A stretch of DNA of 27,534 nt, taken from positions 1 to 27,534 of the forward strand of contig JBAZLS010000013.1 of NCBI GenBank assembly GCA_041650175.1, read 5' to 3'. The notes under the pieces are model-generated. The model saw nothing but the letters and a program-made list of their open reading frames with translations, made no database searches and was not told the DNA's origin. This document shows, piece by piece, positions 1 through 6,310 of the stretch (positions are counted from its first letter, which is position 1; each line of letters starts with the position of its first letter). Origin of the DNA: Minisyncoccus sp041650175. Its GTDB lineage: Bacteria > Patescibacteriota > Minisyncoccia > Minisyncoccales > Minisyncoccaceae. Both the position numbers and the translations under genes were made by a program.

Positions 1-521
1 AAGTAGTAGTATCTTCTTTTGCTTCATATTTCATAACACAGAATCCATAACCAGAATCTATCCAATCCGTAGGACAATCTTGTCCTGACCCTAATGCGAA
101 TTGGCTACTAGATAAGTCTGCATAGACAGTATAGCTAGAACCATTGCTATTAGTAAAATATCTATAATATCTTCCGCTTGTTGGATCTGTTGGCAAACTA
201 GGAAGTAATTCCGACATTTCTGAAGCTAAAACACTACAAGGAGTAGTCCCTCCCCCGATTGTACATTCGGTTGCTTGGATTGGATATATTCCATCATGTT
301 GTGTTCCATAAACTAACAATGCCTTATTGATAGAATTGATATCAGCTTTTCGTCGTGCGTCATTAGCGCTATTTGTTGCATTGGTCATTGATACGATAAT
401 AATACCAGCGAGGATGCCGATGATTGCAATGACTACTAGAAGTTCTATGAGAGTGAAAGCTACTCGTTTTTTACGAGAGAGAGAGAGAGAGAGGATTTGT
501 GTTCTTAGCTATGTTCTTCAT
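1..521 (-). CDS. Prepilin-like N-terminal part of a pilin-FGE surface protein, partial at the window edge, out of frame at a TC repeat
   Basis: The minus-strand frame from about position 475 to 1 encodes a class III signal, KRVAFTLIELLVVIAIIGIL, the type IV prepilin cleavage and methylation motif (Ala rather than Gly before FTLIE), then a pilin-like domain with SANDARRKADINSINKAL and, at the edge, GYGFCVMKYEAK. The only nearby ATG (521-519) lies in another frame: it reads MKNIAKNTNPLSLSLS and stops at 473-471, just past a (TC)9 tract. The pilin frame has a TAG at 511-509 and no ATG, GTG or TTG between that stop and the FTLIE motif. The promoter lies directly upstream of the ATG, so the ATG is probably the real start and this copy is out of frame by one repeat unit. 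The gene would continue into 27534-26879 if the ends join. A pilus or pseudopilus subunit at the cell surface is the likely role. A sequencing error in the repeat is the main alternative. Confidence 0.8.
475..492 (-). repeat. (TC)9 simple sequence repeat inside the prepilin leader, candidate phase-variation tract
   Basis: Nine GA units on the plus strand (TC on the coding strand) lie 29 bases downstream of the A of the ATG at 521. With n=9 the frame runs into TAA two codons on. With n=10 or n=7 the ATG frame enters the prepilin frame (RKKRVAFTLIE). Slippage in dinucleotide tracts is the classic mechanism of contingency loci. That it operates here is inference. Confidence 0.75.
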
Positions 522-528
522 TAATAAT

Positions 529-556
529 ATTATACCAAAATAATCTTAAAAAACAA
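529..556 (-). promoter_or_regulatory. Promoter of the pilin-FGE gene, leaderless
   Basis: On the minus strand, -35 TTGTTT (556-551), a 16-base spacer and an extended -10 TGGTATAAT (537-529). The A of the ATG at 521 follows 7 bases after the -10, so transcription should start at or beside the start codon. No Shine-Dalgarno sequence can fit. Confidence 0.7.
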
Positions 557-596
557 CTTTGTTACCCCTCCTCTCCTCTCTTAAACGTTTGACAAT

Positions 597-611
597 CGAG
601 GTCGGACCTCG
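597..611. repeat. Short GC-rich palindrome
   Basis: CGAGGTC G GACCTCG is a perfect 7+7 inverted repeat in an AT-rich surrounding. On the minus strand it follows the T-tract of the terminator at 612-641. A comparable palindrome (TTTTGCTTTAGCAAAA) holds the same position at 3304-3319 after the second terminator, so it seems to be part of the shared 3' block. Confidence 0.6.
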
Positions 612-641
612 CCAAAATAATAAAAAGATTGCGAAGCAATC
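612..641 (-). terminator. Rho-independent terminator ending the ychF 3' UTR block
   Basis: On the minus strand a 6-bp stem GATTGC/GCAATC with loop TTC is followed by TTTTTATTATTTT. It comes after repeat elements 2 and 1 downstream of ychF. A near-identical stem is at 3333-3348 after elements 4 and 3. Confidence 0.75.
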
Positions 642-676
642 TACCATTTCCTCTACTCTCACCCTTTGGCACGTTC

Positions 677-820
677 AAATTTCATAATCAAGAAACTTTG
701 CAAATTATTGTTTTCTTCACCTAATGAGCTCGACTGGAGCGAATTAAAGAAAGTTTTTAGCAAAAAACTTACGTGTGAAGAAAACAAAATTTGAAAGTTT
801 TGATTCTATTCTAAAATTTT
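677..820 (-). repeat. Branched inverted repeat, element 1
   Basis: The ends are AAATTT (677) and AAAATTTT (820). The outer stem pairs 686-720 with 775-805 (GTTTTCTTCAC against GTGAAGAAAAC, then further pairs with small bulges). Inside are hairpin 1 at 728-740 (GCTC-GACTG-GAGC) and hairpin 2 at 751-770 (AAGTTTTT-AGCA-AAAAACTT), with GAATTAAAG joining them. The element is in tandem with element 2 and separated from it by the shared spacer ACACATTCCTTTCC...CTCTCACCCTTTGGCACGTT. Strand is assigned because the block lies 3' of minus-strand ychF. Confidence 0.85.
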
Positions 821-864
821 ACACATTCCTTTCCATTTTCTCTACTCTCACCCTTTGGCACGTT

Positions 865-1008
865 AAAATTAATAATTAAAATTCTTAAGATATTATCTTT
901 TCTTGAGATAGAGAAGCTGACTGAGCTGAACTTAAGGTATTTTCTAGCAAGAAAATACCGCCTCAAGAAAAGATGATATCGAAAAAGAATTTTATACTAA
1001 TAAATTTT
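865..1008 (-). repeat. Branched inverted repeat, element 2, directly 3' of ychF
   Basis: The outer stem pairs 877-907 with 962-994 (TCTTTTCTTGAG against CTCAAGAAAAGA). Hairpin 1 is at 915-927 (AGCT-GACTG-AGCT) and hairpin 2 at 936-959 (GGTATTTTCT-AGCA-AGAAAATACC). The inner stems differ completely from element 1 yet pair perfectly, while both loops are unchanged. The element ends 7 bases from the ychF stop codon. Confidence 0.85.
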
Positions 1009-1015
1009 ACACGAA

Positions 1016-2083
1016 CTATTTTCCGCTTTTTATCTCAATAACATCGCCATCTTTTACAACATAATCCTTTCCCTCAGTCTTAATCAATCCTTTTTCTCTC
1101 GCTCCAGCAAATCCATTCTGCTCAATCAAGGTTTGCCAATTTACGACTTCAGCCCTTATAAAAAATTCTTCAAAATCGCTATGAATAGCTCCTCCTGCTT
1201 TTGGAGCTTTATCTCCTTCATAGAGTGTCCAAGCCCTAGTCTCATCAGGCCCAGTAGTAAAAAACGTTATAAGATTCAAAAGTTTATAACATTCTTTTAT
1301 CAGATCATTAAGGCTTAATTCTTTTGGTAATCCAAAATCTTCTCTCTCCTCAGGGGAAAGCTCGGATGCCTCTGATTGATCAAGGATATTCATTATTAAA
1401 AAATTCCAATTGTTTTTTTTAAACTCTTCTCTTACATTGTCCGATACATCTTCTTCATTCCCATTCAATAAATATATCCTTGGCTTTGAAGATAATAATT
1501 GATAACTTTTAATAATTTTATTCTCTTCGACATTCCAGTCATATTCAGAAATAACTTTTCCATCCTTAAGCAATTCATATATATTTTTTAATACTTCAAC
1601 TTCCTTTAATGCTTTCTTATCTCCTGACTTGATTTCTCTCTCCAAAGAATTTAGTCTTTTCTCAACAGTTTCTAAATCTTTTAAAATCATCTCCGTATCT
1701 AGGATATCTTTATCCTTCAAAACATTAATTTCCGATCTAACATTAACAACATTTTCATTTTTAAATGCTCTAAGGACATAAACAATAGCATCTACTTCTC
1801 TTATATTTGCCAAAAATTTATTTCCTAAACCTTCACCTTGGCTTGCTCCTTCTACCAATCCAGCAATATCGACAAATTCAATAGTTGTATATATTTTTTT
1901 TGCCGATTTAGTCAAGCTGGCCAGTTCATCAACTCTATTATCAGGAACAGCAACAACACCCACATTTGGGTCTATCGTACAAAAAGGATAATTACTGCGA
2001 TCAACTTGTTTTTTTGTAATTGATTGAAATAAAGTGGACTTCCCCACATTAGGAAGTCCAACAATACCTATATGAAGTGACAT
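1016..2083 (-). CDS. ychF: YchF/OLA1-family ATPase, ribosome-associated
   Basis: 355 aa, close to the family's usual ~363. The P-loop GLPNVGKST is at residues 9-17, the switch I signature NYPFCTIDPN at 31-40, DIAG at 72-75, and the family's altered specificity region (LNGNEED) near 207. The last ~90 residues form a TGS domain (ARAWTLYEGDKAP is missing only the usual opening; GGAIHSDFEEFFIRAEVV follows). YchF binds ATP in preference to GTP and associates with the ribosome. Starting at ATG 2083 places MSLHIGIVGLPNVG at the canonical N terminus. It is the last gene of a three-gene run (spacings 4 and 4 bases) after the HdeD-like and ATP-cone genes. Its stop is followed at once by repeat elements 2 and 1 and a terminator. 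No Shine-Dalgarno sequence precedes the ATG. Confidence 0.96.
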   Translation of the reverse strand: MSLHIGIVGLPNVGKSTLFQSITKKQVDRSNYPFCTIDPNVGVVAVPDNRVDELASLTKSAKKIYTTIEFVDIAGLVEGASQGEGLGNKFLANIREVDAIVYVLRAFKNENVVNVRSEINVLKDKDILDTEMILKDLETVEKRLNSLEREIKSGDKKALKEVEVLKNIYELLKDGKVISEYDWNVEENKIIKSYQLLSSKPRIYLLNGNEEDVSDNVREEFKKNNWNFLIMNILDQSEASELSPEEREDFGLPKELSLNDLIKECYKLLNLITFFTTGPDETRAWTLYEGDKAPKAGGAIHSDFEEFFIRAEVVNWQTLIEQNGFAGAREKGLIKTEGKDYVVKDGDVIEIKSGK

Positions 2084-2087
2084 ATTA

Positions 2088-2942
2088 TTAAATCTTATCT
2101 TCTTCTAACAGCGTTCTCGCCTCACGATATAAATCGTCTATGCTTTTTTTTGATATTTTAGCTGTTTCTGCAAATTTTGCAATATCTTTAATTGCTAGAA
2201 TATCCTTTGCCAACATCATTTTCTTACTGACAAAAAAATTCATCAGATGTTTTTTAAAAGACGGGAGTATTGTAATCGGATAAAGCTTTTTATCTTCAAT
2301 TAATTTTTCTAATCCGCCCTCTCTTGGATACCTCCATCCAAACAAATAAATTCCTTCACATTCAGCATATTTAATAGACTGTTCAGTAAACTTTGTATTA
2401 GTAATAATCAAGCTCTGGATAGAATAATCAGGATTTTTTATAAAATAGTTGCCTTTCTTTATATCATAAAGCAGGGCGAACTCTTTCAAACAGACACTTA
2501 TATCAATTTTTTCTCCCGCTTTATTCCTATACTTGCATTCACCGAGATAAACCGTTTTTTCTTTCCGAGCAATGATATCCATTTCATAATTCACACATTT
2601 TCCAGAAACAACCTGATTAATCTTTATTTCATATCCATATTGCTTGAATACTTCAGCAATATATTTTTCAAAAAAGAATCCGGCTGGCCCTAATTCTCTT
2701 ATTGATTCTTTAAGGCTAAATCTCAAAGCGACTTTCAATTGTTCTTTTCCAAGAGAAGTTTTAATTAATCTAAAAATTTCAGAAGTTTTTATTCCAGAAA
2801 AAATATTTTTCCTTACACTATTCAATATTTTGTTTGCAATATCCGCTGAAGCGCCAGAACGCCTAAGAGATTGCAAAAGTTTCCTTTCAGAAAAAAGCTC
2901 TCTTTCTCCTAATGCATTTATTACATATTTCTTCTCTTGCAT
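2088..2942 (-). CDS. ATP-cone domain fused to a PD-(D/E)XK nuclease (Mrr/type IV restriction-like)
   Basis: 284 aa. Residues 1 to about 85 resemble an ATP-cone, the nucleotide-sensing domain of ribonucleotide reductases and NrdR (YVINALGERELFSERKLLQS, then a helical SGIKTSEIF section). Residues 88 to about 210 look like a restriction-endonuclease fold: E92 in the first helix, D122 in YEMDIIARK, and E135-x-K137 in YLGECKYR, the D-ExK catalytic pattern. A third region of about 70 residues is helical and unassigned. Domain assignments are by eye. A role in restriction, in DNA repair, or in control of nuclease activity by nucleotide level are all open. It lies 4 bases upstream of ychF and 4 bases downstream of the HdeD-like gene, so the three are co-transcribed. 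Confidence 0.75.
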   Translation of the reverse strand: MQEKKYVINALGERELFSERKLLQSLRRSGASADIANKILNSVRKNIFSGIKTSEIFRLIKTSLGKEQLKVALRFSLKESIRELGPAGFFFEKYIAEVFKQYGYEIKINQVVSGKCVNYEMDIIARKEKTVYLGECKYRNKAGEKIDISVCLKEFALLYDIKKGNYFIKNPDYSIQSLIITNTKFTEQSIKYAECEGIYLFGWRYPREGGLEKLIEDKKLYPITILPSFKKHLMNFFVSKKMMLAKDILAIKDIAKFAETAKISKKSIDDLYREARTLLEEDKI

Positions 2943-2946
2943 AAGA

Positions 2947-3225
2947 TTAATTGAAGAACTTACCCAGCAAATTTTCTTTCATTTTTTTATACTTCTTTTC
3001 AATATTCTTCACTTTAAAAGAATTATACATAATTGATACTCCCGCAAGTATTGCCATAATTCCAACGATATAAGCAATAAATTTTACTGCCTCCTCCGGC
3101 CAAATAATAAAAATCAATCCAAAAATAAAAAACAATAAACCGGTAATAAAAATATCCCACCAGTTTGAACTGATTTGTTTGACATAATTATCTAAGATAG
3201 ACATAGCAAAGTTTTTATCTTCCAT
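2947..3225 (-). CDS. Small two-helix membrane protein, HdeD/DUF308-like
   Basis: 92 aa. Two hydrophobic segments, about residues 25-42 (IFITGLLFFIFGLIFIIWP) and 46-66 (VKFIAYIVGIMAILAGVSI), are separated by a short loop with WPEEA. The pattern WW-x5-G-x6-G-x5-WPE resembles one half of HdeD/DUF308 proteins, which normally have six helices. The C-terminal tail is strongly basic (EKKYKKMKENLLGK) and probably cytoplasmic. It is first in the run with the ATP-cone nuclease and ychF. Function unknown. The family match is weak because of the length. Confidence 0.7.
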   Translation of the reverse strand: MEDKNFAMSILDNYVKQISSNWWDIFITGLLFFIFGLIFIIWPEEAVKFIAYIVGIMAILAGVSIMYNSFKVKNIEKKYKKMKENLLGKFFN

Positions 3226-3316
3226 ATTTTTGTTATTTTTTATAATTATTTTTTCCTCTTTCTCCTCTCCTTAAAATAAAAAGCGGCAGTGTTAACTACA
3301 ATATTTTGCTTTAGCA

Positions 3317-3348
3317 AAAATTATTATTAAAAGATTGCGAAAGCAATC
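3317..3348 (-). terminator. Rho-independent terminator ending the MazG 3' UTR block
   Basis: On the minus strand GATTGC-TTTC-GCAATC is followed by TTTTAATAATAATTTTT. It comes after elements 4 and 3 downstream of the hydrogenase-MazG operon, in the same order as at 612-641. Between it and the gene start at 3225 is a purine-rich stretch (AAGGAGAGGAGAAAGAGG on the minus strand) similar to 561-585. Confidence 0.75.
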
Positions 3349-3381
3349 TACCATTTTCTCTATTCCCACCTTTGGCACATT

Positions 3382-3520
3382 AAAATTTTACTAAAATGGT
3401 AAGGCTTAATATATTTATTTTTCCACCTTTTATTCTGACTGAGAATAAACAGACAAATTTCTAGCAAGAAATTTGTGTTGGAGAAATGAATATATTAAGC
3501 GACAAGATCATAAAATTTTA
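3382..3520 (-). repeat. Branched inverted repeat, element 3
   Basis: The ends are AAAATTTTA on both sides. The outer stem pairs 3405-3425 with 3479-3499 (CTTAATATATTTATTTTTCCA with two mismatches). Hairpin 1 is at 3430-3448 (TTATTCT-GACTG-AGAATAA) and hairpin 2 at 3453-3476 (ACAAATTTCT-AGCA-AGAAATTTGT). Both loops are the same as in elements 1 and 2, with new stem sequences. Confidence 0.85.
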
Positions 3521-3563
3521 CACATTCCTTTCCACTTTCTCTACTCTCACCCTTTAGCAGGAT

Positions 3564-3708
3564 AAAATCTCCAAAAGAATTATTTGAAGGTTGTTGTTTT
3601 CTTGGGCTCGAGAGAGCGACTGGCTCGAACGCAAGTGATTTTCAAGCCCTGAAAATCACGACCCAAGAAAAGAATACACCTCAAATAATTCGTCATCTAA
3701 TTGATTTT
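3564..3708 (-). repeat. Branched inverted repeat, element 4, directly 3' of the MazG-like gene
   Basis: The ends are AAAATC and GATTTT, themselves a compensatory change from AAATTT in other copies. The outer stem pairs 3577-3606 with 3662-3691. Hairpin 1 is at 3614-3626 (GAGC-GACTG-GCTC). Hairpin 2 is at 3635-3659 (GTGATTTTCA-AGCCC-TGAAAATCAC), the only copy with a changed second loop. The element ends 7 bases from the MazG stop codon. Confidence 0.85.
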
Positions 3709-3715
3709 ACACAAA

Positions 3716-4045
3716 TCATCTATTGTCGCCACTTCCTCCAAGCTCATTTCTTTGCTGACGAGATTTCAATTTTTCCAAATTTTTATTAGCAACATCCTCG
3801 AGAGAAAGCCCTAGCTCTTTTGAAAGATTAGCAATATACCAAAGAACATCTCCAAGTTCCTTGGCAAGTTCAACTCGCTTTTCTTCGCTTATTTGATAAT
3901 TATCATCACGAATCACTTTTTTTATTTTTTCAGCAACTTCTCCTGCCTCACCAACCAATCCAAGCGTAGGATAAATAAAATTACTATCTAAATTAGGATA
4001 AATTGCTGTTTTTCTTGCTTCATCTTGATATTCTTGAAATGTCAT
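3716..4045 (-). CDS. MazG-like nucleotide pyrophosphohydrolase
   Basis: 109 aa, a single all-alpha NTP-pyrophosphatase domain. The metal-binding pattern is E33-x-x-E36 in GLVGEAGEVAEK and E63-x-x-D66 in KELGDVLWYIANL, 26 residues apart, as in MazG/RS21-C6 proteins. These enzymes hydrolyse non-canonical or damaged (d)NTPs to monophosphate and pyrophosphate. It is the last gene of the tspO-hydrogenase operon (21 bases after the membrane gene). Its TGA is followed within 8 bases by repeat element 4. The C-terminal tail (RQQRNELGGSGDNR) is polar and probably disordered. Confidence 0.9.
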   Translation of the reverse strand: MTFQEYQDEARKTAIYPNLDSNFIYPTLGLVGEAGEVAEKIKKVIRDDNYQISEEKRVELAKELGDVLWYIANLSKELGLSLEDVANKNLEKLKSRQQRNELGGSGDNR

Positions 4046-4066
4046 TTTATAATTTTTTATTTATAA

Positions 4067-4576
4067 TTAAACTCTCTTCATAATCCTTAAAATACCATAA
4101 GCTAAAATTACTCCAAAGCTTGCAGTCAACATCTGCATATAACCCATCATTGAAGCTACTGCTTTTATACCAATCCCTCCTAAGAAAAAATTAAACAGGA
4201 TATAACTAGAAACAAACAAAAAGATTGCTTTTGCGCTAGCGGCAATTCCGCCTGCCAACCAATAATTCTTATTTTTTAATTTATCAATTGCGACAACAAA
4301 AATAAGATTACCCAAAAATATAAATGGAATCATCGGACCCATCGCTAAAGGTAATAAGCCTAAAAACCAAGAAATCATACTTGGAATAAAAACTATTAAA
4401 AATGCGCCGCTAAAGCCGAATAAAAAAACTGATATGACTAGCAAAAAATTTACCAAAGTCCCAGTTAATAATTGATTAGAAAGTAATGGAGCCGCAACGA
4501 CTAAGGATAATACTATTGCAAAATTGATCAATAATGAAAAATCTTTTTTGATAGCAATTGCTTTTGATTGATTCAT
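4067..4576 (-). CDS. Integral membrane protein of the hydrogenase operon, ECF S-component-like
   Basis: 169 aa, with about five hydrophobic helices (roughly 15-35, 40-65, 72-95, 107-132, 140-165). The PSMISWFLGLLPLAMGPMIP loop and the short basic C terminus (LRIMKRV) are the recognisable parts. Small membrane proteins of this type sit beside [FeFe] hydrogenase genes in other anaerobes, and some databases label them only 'iron hydrogenase' or ECF-type. That association is recalled, not tested. It lies 12 bases after hydA. A role in taking up a cofactor or metal for the hydrogenase is a guess. It could equally anchor the complex. Confidence 0.6.
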   Translation of the reverse strand: MNQSKAIAIKKDFSLLINFAIVLSLVVAAPLLSNQLLTGTLVNFLLVISVFLFGFSGAFLIVFIPSMISWFLGLLPLAMGPMIPFIFLGNLIFVVAIDKLKNKNYWLAGGIAASAKAIFLFVSSYILFNFFLGGIGIKAVASMMGYMQMLTASFGVILAYGILRIMKRV

Positions 4577-4588
4577 ATTTTACTTATT

Positions 4589-6310
4589 TTAAAAATTATT
4601 TTCTTTTTTTCTTTTTCCATACTTAGTATGGCATACTTTATGAATATTTTTTTCATCATTTAAATATTCTTTATAAATTCCTTCAACCAAAGCGCTTTCA
4701 TGCGCTAGTCTCTTCTGTTTATCCTTGTCTATTTTATACAACCCTTCTGATCTTAGTTTCCTTATTTTACTATCTGTTGGCATTGGCTGTCCTCCGCCTC
4801 CAATACATCCGCCGGGGCAAGCCATAACTTCAATGTAGTGATAACAATTAGGATTATCTTTTATTTTTTCAATCAGTTTTTCTGCATTGGACAATCCATT
4901 AACAATTGCGACTTTTAAAGTCAAGTCTCCAATTATTACACTTGCTTCTTTTGACTCATTAAGTCCTCTCAAATTAGTAAATTCTATTGATTCAGCATTT
5001 TTTCCAGTTATTTTAAAAATAGCTGTTCGTAATGCTGATTCAGTTACTCCTCCGCTCGTACCATAGATAACTCCTGCGCCAGTAGCATCTCCCCATAATG
5101 GAGTCATGTCCTCAGATTCAATCAAATTCAAATCAATTCCATTCTTTTTGAATAAACAAGCTAATTCGTGGGTTGTTAATACTGCATCTACAGGATTTAA
5201 TCCATCAATAATATTTTCCTCTCTCTTGATTTCATATTTTTTTGCAGTACAAGGCATAATAGAAACAACAAAAATATTTTTTGGATCTATTTCTTGTTTT
5301 TTAGCCCAAAAAGTTTTTGTTAATCCCCCAAAAAGGACTTGAGGACTTCTAACGCTTGTAAGATTAGGAATTAATTCAGGATGATAAAATTCTAAATATT
5401 TGACCCATGCAGGACAACAAGAAGTAAACATTGGTAAAACACCGCCATTCGAAATTCTTTGAATAAGCTCCTCCGCCTCTTCCATAGTTACAATATCTGC
5501 TGCCGCAGAAACATCAAAAACATTATTAATTCCTAATTTTTTAATACCAGCAGCAATTTTTTCTGTCGCAATAGCTCCATACCCCATTCCAAATTCTTCC
5601 CCTATGCTGGTTCTTACAGCAGGAGCAATTTGAAAAATAACTGTTTTTTGTACATCATTCATCGCATTCTCGACAATTTTAATCGCATCAACTCCTTGAA
5701 AAGCACCAGTCGGACAATGAACAACACATTGCCCGCAATAAACACAATCTCTTTTTCCATTTCGTGAAGGACATATCTGAAAAAAAGATCCTTCCTCTCG
5801 AACTTCCAAAAATTTTACATTTTGGTGACTGCAGACTTCGACGCAGTTTTTGCAGTCAATACACTTTGAAGGATCAAAATGGATAGAAGGTCCAAATTCA
5901 ATCTCAGGAAAATCAATTTTTCTATCAGTAAATCTTGAAATATCGACATTATATTTTTGTGCAAGATTAAGTAATCTGCAATCATTTCCTTTGACGCAAT
6001 CGCTACATTTTTCATTATGTTGGGAAAAAAGCAGTTCTAAATTCGTTTTTCTTAATTTTGAAATTTCTTCATTATCAGTAGTTATTATCATTCCATCTTC
6101 AGCGATAGTAGAACAAGCTGTTTGGTAACCCCTCTTGCCCGTTATCTCTACGATACATAATCGACAACTCGCTTTTGGTTTAAGATCAGAATGATAACAA
6201 AGATTTGGAATTGCGATATTATTTTCTATTGCAATTTCGAGTACTCTTTGACCCTCAAATCCAGAAACCTCCTTTCCGTCTATTGTTATTTTAATTCTTT
6301 TCTTTTCCAT
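4589..6310 (-). CDS. hydA: [FeFe] hydrogenase catalytic subunit
   Basis: 573 aa from ATG 6310; a TTG at 6319 would add three residues. Residue numbers below count from the TTG. A plant-type [2Fe-2S] site uses C41, C52, C55 and C69. A His-Cys [4Fe-4S] site is H101-x3-C105-x2-C108-x5-C114. Two ferredoxin clusters follow (C153/156/159 with C163; C192/195/198 with C202). The H-cluster motifs are complete: TSCCPAW (299-305), MPCTAKK (355-361) and ACPGGCIGGGGQP (500-512). C301 is the expected proton-transfer cysteine. The small-subunit-like tail includes KVCHTKYGKRKK. It makes or oxidises H2 in fermentative metabolism. It overlaps the NuoF-like gene by 20 bases, so translation is coupled. The HydE, HydF and HydG maturases are not in the window. 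Confidence 0.96.
   Translation of the reverse strand: MEKKRIKITIDGKEVSGFEGQRVLEIAIENNIAIPNLCYHSDLKPKASCRLCIVEITGKRGYQTACSTIAEDGMIITTDNEEISKLRKTNLELLFSQHNEKCSDCVKGNDCRLLNLAQKYNVDISRFTDRKIDFPEIEFGPSIHFDPSKCIDCKNCVEVCSHQNVKFLEVREEGSFFQICPSRNGKRDCVYCGQCVVHCPTGAFQGVDAIKIVENAMNDVQKTVIFQIAPAVRTSIGEEFGMGYGAIATEKIAAGIKKLGINNVFDVSAAADIVTMEEAEELIQRISNGGVLPMFTSCCPAWVKYLEFYHPELIPNLTSVRSPQVLFGGLTKTFWAKKQEIDPKNIFVVSIMPCTAKKYEIKREENIIDGLNPVDAVLTTHELACLFKKNGIDLNLIESEDMTPLWGDATGAGVIYGTSGGVTESALRTAIFKITGKNAESIEFTNLRGLNESKEASVIIGDLTLKVAIVNGLSNAEKLIEKIKDNPNCYHYIEVMACPGGCIGGGGQPMPTDSKIRKLRSEGLYKIDKDKQKRLAHESALVEGIYKEYLNDEKNIHKVCHTKYGKRKKENNF

Noticed and set aside
327..524. 65-codon plus-strand ORF over the pilin N terminus, ending in RERERERI from the GA tract
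   Set aside because: It is the antisense of the prepilin signal and the repeat. The minus strand has the promoter and the FTLIE motif.
677..820. CRISPR array or MITE
   Set aside because: Spacing and unit sequence are not those of a CRISPR array and no cas gene is present. MITE copies share sequence throughout, while here stem sequences differ and only structure and loops persist. No target-site duplication was seen.
677..1008. Short amino-acid similarities when the branched repeats are read on the minus strand (for example FLARKYLKFSS, FPAGKFLTFAPVELM, FLARNLTV)
   Set aside because: No start codons, stops in several copies, and indels between copies that are not multiples of three. The paired stems and constant loops explain the resemblance better than coding.
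865..1015. Integron attC sites, because the elements sit right after stop codons and keep structure rather than sequence
   Set aside because: No consistent RYYYAAC/GTTRRRY core sites, no integrase, host genes are long housekeeping genes in operons, and the two-hairpin branch is not the attC fold.
5106..5342. Plus-strand ORFs lying inside minus-strand genes (for example within hydA, uvrC, uvrA and the beta-propeller gene)
   Set aside because: They mirror strong coding sequence on the other strand, have no recognisable domains, and lack promoters or start signals.
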